In this document: one piece after another, positions 36,801 through 45,679 of the stretch
Layout of the letters: every line of letters starts with the position of its first letter
Numbering within the stretch: position 1 is the stretch's first letter
Assembly (NCBI GenBank): GCA_014526335.1
Contig: JACTAT010000027.1
Span: 1,741,685-1,805,684, forward strand
Direction: 5' to 3'
Source of the DNA: Chrysaora quinquecirrha
Lineage: Eukaryota > Cnidaria > Scyphozoa > Semaeostomeae > Pelagiidae
Length of the DNA stretch: 64,000 nt
Translations under genes and position numbers: made by a program
The notes under the pieces: generated by a model
The model's input: only the letters and a program-made list of their open reading frames with translations
Database searches by the model: none
What the model was told of the DNA's origin: nothing

Positions 36801-39800
36801 AATTCAATCACCAACAGGCAGGCAGGCAGACAAAAACCAAAACGAATTTCTAACAGAAAGCACCCAGATTTCAAATAAAATAAATCACTATGATTGGTTG
36901 AAATGTGTCCCTTTGTTTTCCTGCTTCTCTCTTCCATTGTCATGCAAAGTGTAAACACAATAATAAAATGTCTTTCTTTGTTCAATCAGTCATTGTCTTA
37001 TTCATGTGCAATATGTAACATGTGTAATATAATAATGAGATGTAATAAGCTCTGTAATAAGACATGTCATATTACAAAAGGAGATTGATAGTGTGTCATG
37101 TTTCACATAATGTTTCATGTCCATGTGTAATATGATGTTAGATTACACAGAGTTATATACAGCGATTTCGTAGTGTAATTTGTTTCTTTGGATGACCATA
37201 TCTAAGCCAATAGCTTACATATTGGACTGGTTTTCAACACATCAGCATTTTTTTACGCTCCTTCAGAAAATTCAACTCCAAATAGTTAATCTGATAACGT
37301 CCCATTAGAGCCTCCATAATTTAAGATAAGATCAAGTAACATCCATGACATATTTGTAGCGTTTCTTTTGAACCTCATTCCTCTCAGACTTGTTTTTGGT
37401 GCAGAACATCAGCAAATTATACTGCTTCAAATACCTCTCACTTTACCCTCTCTCAGCACTGATGAGGGTAAGGCTCTAGAAAAAGTCTCCAACTTTCTCC
37501 CAGACAAAAAAGCGCCTGGCTTCAAACCTTCCTCACTTAACGATAAAAGCAGGCGTGTCTTGAATGTGGCATGAGATTATCTTTTATTTCAACCGACCCT
37601 CCTCCGGTCGATGACGGTGTGACGGTAAATTTTCCCTCTCTCTGGGCTGCATATTTAATAATTACACGTTTAGGGCTGGAATGTACCAGCATTTTTTGCC
37701 AAGATGGTGAATTTTTAACGCTACAAATTAATGAAGTTCAATTAAAAATCCTTATGCGAGAAATAATTTTTTCTTTTTGTTTTCGTTTTATAAAGCTCAA
37801 CATGGGAAGATTTACCTGCACTTGTGAGTATCGGTTAAATTTAAATGTTTCCAATTTTGTTTTGCTGTCGTTAGCATAGTTGCAATCTACTTTAGGGACT
37901 ATAAAATTTGATACTAAGAAAGCGGAGGCAAAAAAACTCAGAATTTGGCACACTTAGGCCTTTCAAACCTATGACTAACAATTTGAAAATAAGCGCATGT
38001 TAAGGTAAATATATAGCATAATATAAGAGCGTGCTATATATTTACCTTAACATGCTCTTATTTTCAAATTGTTAGTCATACGTTTGAAAGGCCTAAGTGT
38101 GCCAAATTCTGAGTTTTTTTGCGATGTCTAATATGATTGACCAACAATGTTTGATTGTTTGGCAAGAGCCTTCCCCTGTTATTATAATTTTCTGTTTTAT
38201 ACTCATAGATAACGAGAAGTAATGTAAATGATGCTGTTCTGAAGATTGCTGTTGGAACAAGATATCCTTTCGTTATAAATTTCTCTTAGAAATTTGTAAC
38301 TGTTGTGACTTAATATTGTCTTAGCTACTGTTAGTAATAGTGGCTAACGGGACGTTGTAAGAAAATCCATTTTGAGGTCCATTTTCTGAAAACAGGTAAA
38401 AAAATGTTGAAATGGAAATGTCGACGATCTGCTGAATATTTCGAATATTGGTTGCGCTATGGTCAATCGAGGAACTAGATTTGACTGCAAAATCGAATCG
38501 CTGTATTTTGCGCCAATTTTTTTTATTTTTTAAATATGAATTTTTTATTTCTATGGCCTTATTTCAACAGTAACTGATTTTCTACCTCGCTTGTTTATTT
38601 TTATGCTCTTACAAGAAATAAAAAGTAAATTTAAAAATTCTGAAAACAGATTTTTATGAAGTCAATGTGCTCTCTGAAAAACAGAAGAGAAAAAATAATG
38701 ATTCCGCCCGGGCTCGAACCGGGGACCTTGCGCGTGTTAGGCGCACGTGATAACCGCTACACTACGGAATCTTGACATTATGACAAATTTTACTAAAATC
38801 ATCAAAAGCCCAAGTCACCAGCAAGTCCACAGAATCTCAGATGCCATAGTTTTGGTGACAGATATCGATTTTCGCAGAAATCACCTCAAAAATTCAGGTC
38901 CACTCCTTCCTCAAACTTTAAATTCAGGTTAAAAATACATCCACTTCTAACCTTCTTCTAAGTTTAAGTACAGGGTAACAGTAGATCTACTTTTAACCTT
39001 CATCTAACTTTCAGTACAGGTTAAAAGTAGATCTACTTTTAACCTTCATGCAACTTTAAGTGAAGGTCAAAAGTAGATCTACTTTTAACCTTCATGTAAC
39101 TTTAAGTGAAGGTCAAAAGTAGATCTACTTTTAACCTTCATGCAACTTTAAGTGAAGGTCAAAAGTAGATCTACTTTTGACCTTCATGTAACTTTAAGTG
39201 AAGGTCAAAAGTAGATCTACTTTTAACCTTCATGCAACTTTAAGTGAAGGTCAAAAGTAGATCTACTTTTGACCTTCATGTAACTTTAAGTGAAGGTCAA
39301 AAGTAGATCTACTTTTAACCTTCATGCAACTTTAAGTGAAGGTCAAAAGTAGATCTACTTTTGACCTTCATGTAACTTTAAGTGAAGGTCAAAAGTAGAT
39401 CTACTTTTAACCTTCATGCAACTTTAAGTGAAGGTCAAAAGTAGATCTACTTTTAACCTTCATGTAACTTTAAGTGAAGGTCAAAAGTAGATCTACTTTT
39501 AATCTTCATGTAACTTTAAGTGAAGGTCAAAAGTAGATCTACTTTTAATCTTCATGTAACTTTAAGTGAAGGTTAAAAGTAGATCTAGGTGTAACTTTAA
39601 ATCCCAATCTTCGCCTTACATTAAAAGTAGGTGAAAGTTTGAAGTAGATCTGCTTTTAACCTTCCCTTATAGTTAAGCGAGAATGTTATATTTTTACCTT
39701 ACCTAGCCCCTCGAGGAAGCATCTGATACATGCGTAAAAAACAATTTCCGATTGTTTGAATGACACGCTAGCGAAGCTATAATCACTACTGTGGTGGTAT

Positions 39801-40809
39801 TTTTGCGTGCTGTGGTGGTAGTTTCTGCGCACTGTGGTGGATAATCACTATTTGTGGTGGGTTACTATGCTTGCGGTGGTAGCATCCACCACAGTAGTGA
39901 TTATAGATTCGCTAGCGTGGAAAGATAAAAATATTCAAAACTGAGAAGACCAGGGGATTTTATCTTTAGTAATTTAAATTTTATGGCCCTCTACATGTAG
40001 GTTATTTGTAAAATGGTTCTTTATAAAAATGCCTGTAGCCTTTACAGCATTCTACATTACTTCACAACGTTAACCAGATTTTGGAAAATTCCTTAACAGT
40101 TTTTACAGATGACCTGAAAGAATCGAAAGGGATATCCAGAAAAGCCATTCGAGATTTTGAAAAAGTTTGGAAAATTCCAATTTTGAAAATAGCTAATGTG
40201 GATGGGGCGGTACTGCCTGATGGAAACTTAGATGGCAGAGCAAGTATCAAGGTAGAATATTTTATTTATTTTGACTCTTTTTCTTAGGAACCGGTGCCGT
40301 TGTGACTCAGGTTTCCGTCTTGTATTTCTGAGGCGGAAATAATGGGGGTTCCAATTTTGGCGGAAATTTTGCGATTTTCCTTTGAAAATAGCACAAAATA
40401 GAACATTTTTCATTGACTGTCAGAAATTTAGGCCTATTGGGGCCCATTGGCTTCACCAGTCGGAGTTTTGAATTACCGTAACTGTTGTATCTACTGGATG
40501 GCTTTCTTGTTCTCCGATGAAATTGTACAATAAAATCCTCTCAAATCTTAGGATATCTCACCGTTTCTAAACCGCTTGGTGGAACTGCTTTGGGCACACG
40601 ATCAAATGTCGACTGGTTTTCCTGGAGTGTCTCGGCCGATACCGAGAGAGATCAGAGAACCCGAGAGGGAAGAAGCAGCCGTCCTACCGGAGAAGGTCCT
40701 GCCCGGGAGCAGAAAGTCCGGTAGCATGAACGGGTCTGATGATGGTGAAGATAGAAAGAGCACACATAGCAGACAGTCTGTTGAGAAGCTTACAATCACG
40801 TATTGCTGA
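30875..40809 (+). CDS. CPLANE2: CPLANE2/RSG1 ciliary small GTPase, multi-exon, P-loop exon not found
   Basis: RSG1 is a Rab-like GTPase working with the CPLANE (Fuzzy-Inturned-Wdpcp) proteins in ciliogenesis and planar polarity. Exons I can join in frame: 30875-30977, 33620-33684, 33824-33913, 34601-34653, 35135-35162 (or its duplicate 37796-37823), 38209-38261, 40107-40251 and 40552-40809, giving about 264 residues. Matches to the family are the N-terminal EGKEFTSGILRRNRRRMFG, the switch I region HTETPGIQ, WDAGEQCMKKFDHIL (G3), ACQEDADAVIFVF, WEDLPAL, VGTRDD (G4) and DGNLDGRASI with LLWAHDQMSTG at the C end. A roughly 40-residue exon carrying the GxxxxGKT P-loop should lie in intron 1 but I cannot see one. 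Intron 6 is AT-AC. The C-terminus has an acidic/Ser-rich extension beyond the human end. Identity is very secure; completeness is not. Confidence 0.9.
31185..31520. mobile_element. Partial copy of the palindromic MITE
   Basis: Closely matches 29140-29460, for example AAAATTAAGAACACAATAGC and TTTCACCAAGTTCATTTTTT. It is in the same orientation and truncated at both ends relative to the copy in the SDR intron. Confidence 0.75.
31757..32677. mobile_element. Non-autonomous pogo/Tigger-like element
   Basis: Terminal inverted repeats CAGTCGAACCTCGCTATCTC and its reverse complement at 32650-32677 are flanked by TA duplications (31755-31756 and 32678-32679). The TATCTCGAAC word is repeated internally near both ends, a habit of Tigger-type elements. 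No transposase frame is present. A minisatellite element is nested at about 32246-32440. Confidence 0.85.
32246..32440. repeat. Minisatellite element with CACGCTAGCGAA end, nested
   Basis: Begins CACGCTAGCGAATCTATACG and continues as repeats of TACGCACTACTGTGGTGG type. It shares terminus and unit with the hairpin at 39764-39919. The matching right terminus is not visible here. Confidence 0.65.
32853..33020 (-). pseudogene. LINE reverse transcriptase C-terminal relic
   Basis: On the minus strand this reads SKLKKADQSVAINESKIWNE followed by LPFDIRQSTSLGIFKRKL and a stop at 32855-32853. This is the typical C-terminal 'WNxLPxxIR...FKxxL' tail of non-LTR reverse transcriptases. Upstream sequence is degenerate. 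It is a different element from the one at 17.3-20.4 kb. Confidence 0.75.
33152..33563. mobile_element. Foldback MITE, AAGGAAC type, copy 2
   Basis: 412 bp, TA-flanked. Ends CACGCTTTTTTTATAAGGAA and its mirror with GCGTG. It sits 56 bp upstream of a CPLANE2 exon. Confidence 0.85.
34760..34832 (+). tRNA. tRNA-Val (AAC)
   Basis: 73 nt. Acceptor stem GATTCCG pairs with CGGAATC, discriminator A. The anticodon loop CTAACAC gives anticodon AAC, closed by TGCGC/GCGCA. The T arm CCCGGTTCGAGCCCGGG is perfect. Internal box A TAGTGTAGCGG and box B GGTTCGAGCC are consensus. No intron. It lies in a CPLANE2 intron, in the same sense. The 3' flank has no clear T run within the first few bases; a TTTTT occurs at about 34844. 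Confidence 0.95.
35005..35250 (+). repeat. Duplicated intron-exon-intron block of CPLANE2, copy 1
   Basis: About 245 bp that recurs in direct orientation at 37660-37905, sharing CCAGCATTTTTTGCCAAGAT and ATAAAGCTCAAC. It encloses the 28-nt exon 35135-35162 with both splice sites. Confidence 0.85.
35285..35365 (+). repeat. tRNA-derived SINE candidate
   Basis: Box A-like TCGTGGTGTAATCCAG and a consensus box B GGTTCGAGCCC about 45 bp apart, in a sequence that cannot fold as a complete tRNA. It is followed by unrelated sequence. This is the usual head of a tRNA-derived SINE. Confidence 0.55.
35450..35705. mobile_element. Foldback element, GGCCAAAC...CAAACATT family
   Basis: Inverted ends GTCGTGGCCAAACTATCAAA and TTTTTGATCGTTTGGTCACA. 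An internal GACCGTTTGGCCAC and GACGTGGCAAAAC suggest two abutting copies. Related sequences lie at 50346-50830, 54444-54540 and 55340-55560. Confidence 0.6.
35710..36020. repeat. Degenerate TGTAATATG repeat tract
   Basis: The word GTAATAT (often TGTGTAATATGAC) recurs more than ten times at irregular 15-40 bp spacing. A second, smaller tract with the same word lies at 37010-37155. Confidence 0.6.
36020..37655. other. CPLANE2 intron sequence, no exon recognised
   Basis: AT-rich. Includes the second TGTAATAT tract at 37010-37155. No extra exon, RNA gene or transposase was found. Confidence 0.4.
37660..37905 (+). repeat. Duplicated intron-exon-intron block of CPLANE2, copy 2
   Basis: Direct copy of 35005-35250. 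Its exon, 37796-37823, keeps the acceptor TATAAAG, the donor CTTGTGAGT and the same ten-residue coding content, differing by one silent change (ACA for ACT). Confidence 0.85.
37928..38122. repeat. 195-bp near-perfect hairpin
   Basis: Arms of about 90 nt pair almost perfectly: GGCACACTTAGGCCTTTCAA near 37949 with TTGAAAGGCCTAAGTGTGCC near 38084, and TGTTAAGGTAAATATATAGC with its mirror at about 38030-38050. The spacer is only about 12 nt. It lies in a CPLANE2 intron, 87 bp before an exon. Confidence 0.9.
38699..38771 (-). tRNA. tRNA-Val (AAC), second identical copy, inverted
   Basis: Base-for-base identical over 73 nt to 34760-34832 but on the opposite strand, within the U12 intron of CPLANE2. 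Its 3' flanking 150 bp is also related to that of the first copy (GACGTCATAAAAATCT versus GACTTCATAAAAATCT, then GCGAGGTAGA), so gene and flank were copied together. Confidence 0.95.
38935..39665. repeat. 46-bp palindromic satellite, about 14 units
   Basis: Each 46-bp unit contains the perfect palindrome AAAAGTAGATCTACTTTT, extended in alternate units to include AGGTC/GACCT, followed by TTCATGTAACTTTAAGTGA. Units in the middle are nearly identical; those at both ends are diverged, as expected for unequal exchange. Confidence 0.9.
39764..39919. mobile_element. 156-bp hairpin element with CACGCTAGCG ends
   Basis: Inverted ends CACGCTAGCGAAGCTATAAT and ATAGATTCGCTAGCGTG enclose TGTGGTGG-type minisatellite units, with TCCACCACAGTAGTGATTAT as the mirrored arm. 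It shares ends and units with 32246-32440. Confidence 0.8.
39955..40035. mobile_element. AAGGAAC-type MITE fragment
   Basis: CTTTAGTA..., GGCCCTCTACATGTAGGTTA and TTCTTTATAAAAATGCCTGTA match the right half of the AAGGAAC-type elements. The left half is missing. Confidence 0.6.
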
Positions 40810-40922
40810 TATATCAAAGATGTTGCTCCCCGTCTTTATCGCGACCACGGTTGGAGGACATTAAAAGGTGCAGCTTACGTAAGGGGGTAATGTATGTTTT
40901 TTTCAAAATTTCATCGTGGCAG

Positions 40923-41059
40923 GAAACTCAGGAAGCTTGGTTGGTACTAACAGCAAGAGCCCATCACCAAAGGCTTGCTATCATAAGCCAATGGTTTCCA
41001 GTACCCGTCAAAAAGGCTATTGTTGCATTTTTAGAAGAGAGTGAACATTTTTGCGAAAG
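40923..41059 (+). CDS. Putative internal exon, unidentified gene
   Basis: A 137-bp open segment between GTGGCAG and GGTATAT reads TARAHHQRLAIISQWFPVPV and continues to a FLEESEHFCER end. Only one frame is open. Codon use and splice sites look exon-like, but I recognise no family and cannot join it in phase to the next candidate at 45033. Confidence 0.3.
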
Positions 41060-41070
41060 GTATATTTTTA

Positions 41071-41314
41071 AGCTCTGTTTACACTACGAAATTTTAACCC
41101 GGGTTCGACCCGGGTTGAAGTTAACCGGGTTAGATTTTTGTAGTGTAAACGCGACTAACCCGGGTTGAACCCGGGTTAAAGTACCCACATCTGATGGTGG
41201 GTTACTTCAACCCGGGTTCAACCCGGGTTAGTAGCGTTTACACTACAAAAATCTAACCCGGGTTCGACCCGTTGAAGTTAACCTGGGTTAGATTTTTGTA
41301 GTGTAAACAGGGCT
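41071..41314. mobile_element. Harbinger-type MITE
   Basis: 244 bp with ends AGCTCTGTTTACACTAC and GTAGTGTAAACAGGGCT, flanked by TTA on both sides. The 3-bp TTA duplication fits PIF/Harbinger. The interior has repeated AACCCGGGTT palindromes, so each half can fold as well as the whole. Confidence 0.8.
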
Positions 41315-41319
41315 TTAGT

Positions 41320-42990
41320 GGCACCTTTTTCTATGTAAATTGTCAATGATGTAAGTAATGGATTGTTGCTTTATATTTTTATCATGTTAAATAATCTCCC
41401 ATTTCAAAGAATCATTACACATTTTGTGAGAAACTGGCAATAAGAAACTCACTACTAGGACTGTTTTAGAAGCTCACTTCCTAGCAAACCATTGTCGTAT
41501 TTGAAGATTTTTTGTCGAATCTGGTAGAAAGGCCTCAAGCATTAATCACCCTTGTGAAACCCGGTGAAACCAAACTGTGATATTTGCTTAGTTCTCATGA
41601 ACATCCCCCATCCCCTTAGTCTGTTTTTCTCCATTAATCGTATGAATTCTGGCAGGAGATATAGTGATGTAATGGTCTGAATTCTCACTAGCTAGCAAAC
41701 CTAGGCTGTTTTTGAAACTTTGTCATCGAATCTGGTAGTAAGGCCTCGAGAATTGATCCTTGCAGCACTCCAATGTTTTACTCATAGCTCAATTTTCTTG
41801 TACCTCTCTTCCTTTATTCTGCTTTTTCGTCCATGAATAGACAAAATCGGCTAACGTTGTTTACACCCATTTCAGATCACATGGTCATACCCTTAAGGCA
41901 ATAGTGCTTTGTTGTCAAATTCAGAGCTCGACGCTTTTCATGGCACAAAATTTAGAATTCAATTAAAAGGAAAAGCTCCTCAAGGGTATGGGCATGTGAC
42001 CTCAAATGGGTATAAACAACGTTAGCCGATTTGGTCTATCATATAATCTCTGTTAGGAGAGACGGCAGTTTAATGGCCTTGAACCTCAGTGGCTAGCAAC
42101 CTTAGCTGTTTTTGAAGCTTTTTCATCGAATTTGATATTAAAGCCTCCAGTGTTGATTATTAGGGCACCCCAATGTTTTAGTCGCAGCTCTATTCTCACG
42201 AATATCTCTGAATTTAGTCCAAATTGTCTCCTGGTTGCAGAAGTTCTGCCAGGAGAGAAAGCGATCTAATGGTCTGGTCTGGTAGCTCACTTCTGATAGT
42301 AAATCCTTAGCATTGGTCCTTAAGGCACCACGCTGTGTTTCATTCACAGATTAGCTGTCATGAACACCCCCCTCCCTCATCGTTTGCTCGATTCTTATGA
42401 TTCATGGCAAGAGAAATAGTGATTTGCTGGTTCAGAGCTTTTTCATAGAATGTAATGGAAGCGCCTTAGCTGTGATCCTTATTGCACATCACTTTGCTTT
42501 TCCCTCGTATCTCATAGTGCAGGTCTTAGCGTTGGTCCTTGTGGCGTCCCACTTTGCTGTTTTGAAGTCGGATCTGTTAGTAGGGCCTCAGCATTGATCC
42601 TTATTACACATCGTTTTGCTTTTTCCTCGAATCTTATAGTACAGGTCTTGGCGTTGGTCCTTGTGGCGCCCCACTTTGCTGTTTTGAAGTCGGATCTGTT
42701 AGTAGGGCCTCAGCATTGATCCTTATTACACATCGTTTTGCTTTTTCCTCGAATCTTATAGTACAGGTCTTGGCGTTGGTCCTTGTGGCGTCCCACTTTG
42801 CTGTTTTGAAGTCGGATCTGTTAGTAGGGCCTCAGCATTGATCCTTATTACACATCGTTTTGCTTTTTCCTCGAATCTTATAGTACAGGTCTTGGCGTTG
42901 GTCCTTGTGGCGCCCCACTTTGCTGTTTTGAAGTCGAATCTGATAGTAAAGCCTTAGCATCGATCCTTGTGGCACCCCGTTGTGTTATTC
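41320..42990. repeat. Degenerate tandem array ending in a 122-bp homogeneous array
   Basis: Phrases of the type AAGGCCTCAGCATTGATCCTT recur from about 41530. From about 42470 to 42965 they become four near-identical 122-bp units (GCATTGATCC at 42591, 42713 and 42835, then GCATCGATCC at 42957). Read on the minus strand, some units contain a VPQGS-like codon string, hinting at derivation from a reverse transcriptase fragment; that link is weak. Confidence 0.65.
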
Positions 42991-45030
42991 ATGGCTTAAT
43001 TTTCGGCTTAATTATATCGATCACTGGAATTCATCTCACACAGCTGCCGCTAATCAAGCTAATTAAACAACTCATTTAATTTTGAAGCCTTTCTCGTTGA
43101 TTCTTTTACCTTCTCCGTGTTTTTTCAGTTTTTTCTTTGACAAATACTGGTGCCACAACCAAGCGATAACTCTAATCACATCAACTTGTTTTTACAAGAA
43201 ATATTCAAGTCTCAGTCGGAAGTTTTACTGCTTAATAACTCAGTATTTTCAATTGCGTACTGATTTCTTGTTTTCCATTGTACTTTAAGCACTGCCTGTT
43301 TTCCAAGTAAAAATTTGCCCTTTTGCACAGGCCGCTGCGTCTCAACCGCCATACTGCTTTTCGAGGGACTAGGAAGAAGGAAAATTAGGGGGGGTGCATA
43401 AGTGCTTTTAAAACAATAGGAACAATGGAAGAACAAAGGACTCCAACGGAAGCCCAATAAAGAACTTCACAGTGCCCCCTATCCTATAGACTGCTAAAGC
43501 CCTGTTTTTCTGACTGATGAAATGACCGGTTCAGATTTTAGTCTAACGGAGTGGTCTTTATTATTTGGTGGTCGTTTGTTATTGGTACCTCGAAGTTTCA
43601 ATGGCACTTGAAAGATATCTTGGGAATCTAGAAAATACCGCACCATCAGTGGATATAACCGGTCGGTCACTATATACCGACCAGTCATCTCTATATACCT
43701 ATCCATAAATACCATCATTTCTTTTGGTCTGCAGCCAATGCCTCGATACAACACAGAGCTAAACCCTAAAAGCGTGTATTGCTTTAAGGGACGAATGAGT
43801 CAGTGCTTTGACATCGTTGTTCAGTGGTTAGCACTATTCAATCTCCTCTCAAGATGTAAACCAATTACTGTAACTTATGGATAGGGAACCAATATTGGTT
43901 GTTTAACGATTACTTATTCTCCTCACCTTTTGGTTGGCTTGACTCTATAGCTGATGTTTTGAAGACTGCTCAATATATAAGCCACGCATAATTGAGCCAT
44001 TTTTAGACCTCTACCAAGAGCTTGAGGAAGTCATAGTAGAGCTTGCCACAATACTAAGAGCAGCGCCAAGTGACCAATCGCTTTTACGAAAGCTTTCGTG
44101 TCCGCTCAGTCAATACCAGATGTTGAGAAAATGGCCCAGTGATGAGCGAGTCGGACTGGCAATCTATGACTGCGGGATCAGTTCCTATCAAGGTTAAACT
44201 TCCGTCGAAGAGTGAGGAGAGTCGCTAGCTGTCTGTAGTTCCAGACAAAAGGCAAAAGGAATCACAAGGCGTGATCACGAGGAGAGGAAGGACCGGGGTC
44301 ACACTGCAAAGGAAAGCCCTGGGCTATTCAGTGGACCCCATGTGCTTAGCACAGATACCATTACCTTGCGCAGACAGCAACCTTGATACCAAAGTGGGCG
44401 GGGGGTGACAGCTATGATCAATGTACCGGTTTAGCGGCCTTTTTTGAAAGCGTACCGGTCAGTATTCGTGACAAGGTATTGGTGTACCCGTTTTCACGCA
44501 CGGCATGTTATGGCTATGACTTTTCTAGTGTACCGTGTGCCGGATTGCATTTGTATAGCTTGTCGATTGTTAGCCTCTCGTACCGTGTACCGGGTGCCCT
44601 TTACCGGCTTACCTTTATGGGCCTTTACTTGGTGGGCATTCCATTGTTGTTTTTAAAAAGGGAACAAAGGGCTATTGATCAAAACAATAGAAGAGGAGGG
44701 GGACTGGGTGACTGGGTTGGCAAGCGCCCCCAGTTAGTTTATTAAAAGAGGCCTTGAACAAGCGTACATGCCTGACCAACTAACTAACAGTTTTTTTCGG
44801 CGGCTTGAGTCATGCGGCTGGTTTTCTCGGAGCAATACACAACATGAACGTCTTAATAACAAGATAAGTAATAATAATCGGCAGTTTTTCTTTGCCTTCA
44901 AATTGTACAAATAAAGGTAATTTTTCATTGTACTTTCATTGTCAAATAAGCAAGGTCAGCGAATGAATTTGAAGACTTCGTTCTTTTTTGTCCGCGTCGA
45001 AATTCAATCCTGAAATTAATCTTGTTTTGC
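42990..45030. other. No gene recognised
   Basis: Short open frames only. TACCGGT/TACCGTGTACCGG words repeat around 44420-44620. The open frame at 44383-44745 follows those repeats and has no domain. Confidence 0.4.
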
Positions 45031-45032
45031 AG

Positions 45033-45156
45033 ATCTTGAAAATAGAAATACGACCGCTGATCAAGTTTGGTTTGGAGAAGATCTCAAAGACGGCGTTTCC
45101 TTTGCTTTGTGGAGAACTACATGTTTTTACGATACATGGTTACGTTACAACATGAA
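45033..45156 (+). CDS. Putative exon, unidentified gene
   Basis: Acceptor TTGTTTTGCAG, donor GTGAGT. The frame reads NRNTTADQVWFGEDLKDGVS and on to DTWLRYNMK. It can be joined in phase to 48188, where FVGKMEEHIQ and a stop follow. No family is recognised. It may be the 3' end of an unknown gene on the plus strand. Confidence 0.35.
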
Positions 45157-45273
45157 GTGAGTTTTTTGTTTGTTTGTTGTTTTACCTTTCAATTGTATTT
45201 TCATGCCTCTCAAACATAACGAATAAGTACAAATGCGGTCCTTGACAAGATTCAGTAAATAATGAAAGTTTTT

Positions 45274-45672
45274 CACGCTTTTTTCAGTTAAGAATCACTT
45301 TTTAAAGTACCTACATGTAGAAGGCCTAGCAGTTTGAAGAACGTATACTACTTAAGATAAAATCGCTAAGAAATATTTCACTTCTGAATATTTTTATCAC
45401 TGCAAACAATCAAGAGCTAGGAACCCGGCTCCATTGCAGTCAAAATTCGCATGAATGGTATGTTACGCATGTATGAAATGCTTCCCTGTGTAGTTTCCAT
45501 TTTTGCTCACATGCAAGTACCTCTGTATAATAGTCATGCCACTTAATGGGCAGTTAAAATTAAGGAACTATTAAGGAACTTTTGGTTTACAAGCCAATCA
45601 AAAAAGATCTAGAAAATAGGAACTTTAAGAACTGACCTTGAGCTAAAGGTTCTTTATAAAATAAAAAACGTG
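45274..45672. mobile_element. Foldback MITE, AAGGAAC type, copy 3
   Basis: Left end CACGCTTTTTT, right end AACGTG followed by TA. Contains CTACATGTAGAAGGCC and TTAAGGAACTATTAAGGAAC as in the other copies. The left flank is TT rather than TA, so the left end is decayed. Confidence 0.75.
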
Positions 45673-45679
45673 TATTCTT

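Larger units (their letters stand above)
38262..40106 (+). other. U12-type AT-AC intron of CPLANE2
   Basis: The 5' splice site is ATATCCTTT at 38262-38270. The branch site TTCCTTAAC is at 40089-40097 and the 3' end TTTTTAC at 40100-40106, so branch A to intron end is about 10 nt. All three match the minor-spliceosome AT-AC consensus. No GT lies at the end of the 5' exon. Joining as AT-AC restores the G4 motif (GTRDD) with the same residue count as human RSG1. The intron carries a tRNA gene and a satellite. Confidence 0.88.

Noticed and set aside
38935..39665. CRISPR-like array
   Set aside because: Units abut without unique spacers, the repeat is an 18-28 bp palindrome, and the context is an animal intron.
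40081..40106. GT-AG acceptor at 40079-40080 for the CPLANE2 exon
   Set aside because: It would need a GTTATA donor and would insert extra residues in the G4 region; the AT-AC pair fits both consensus and length.
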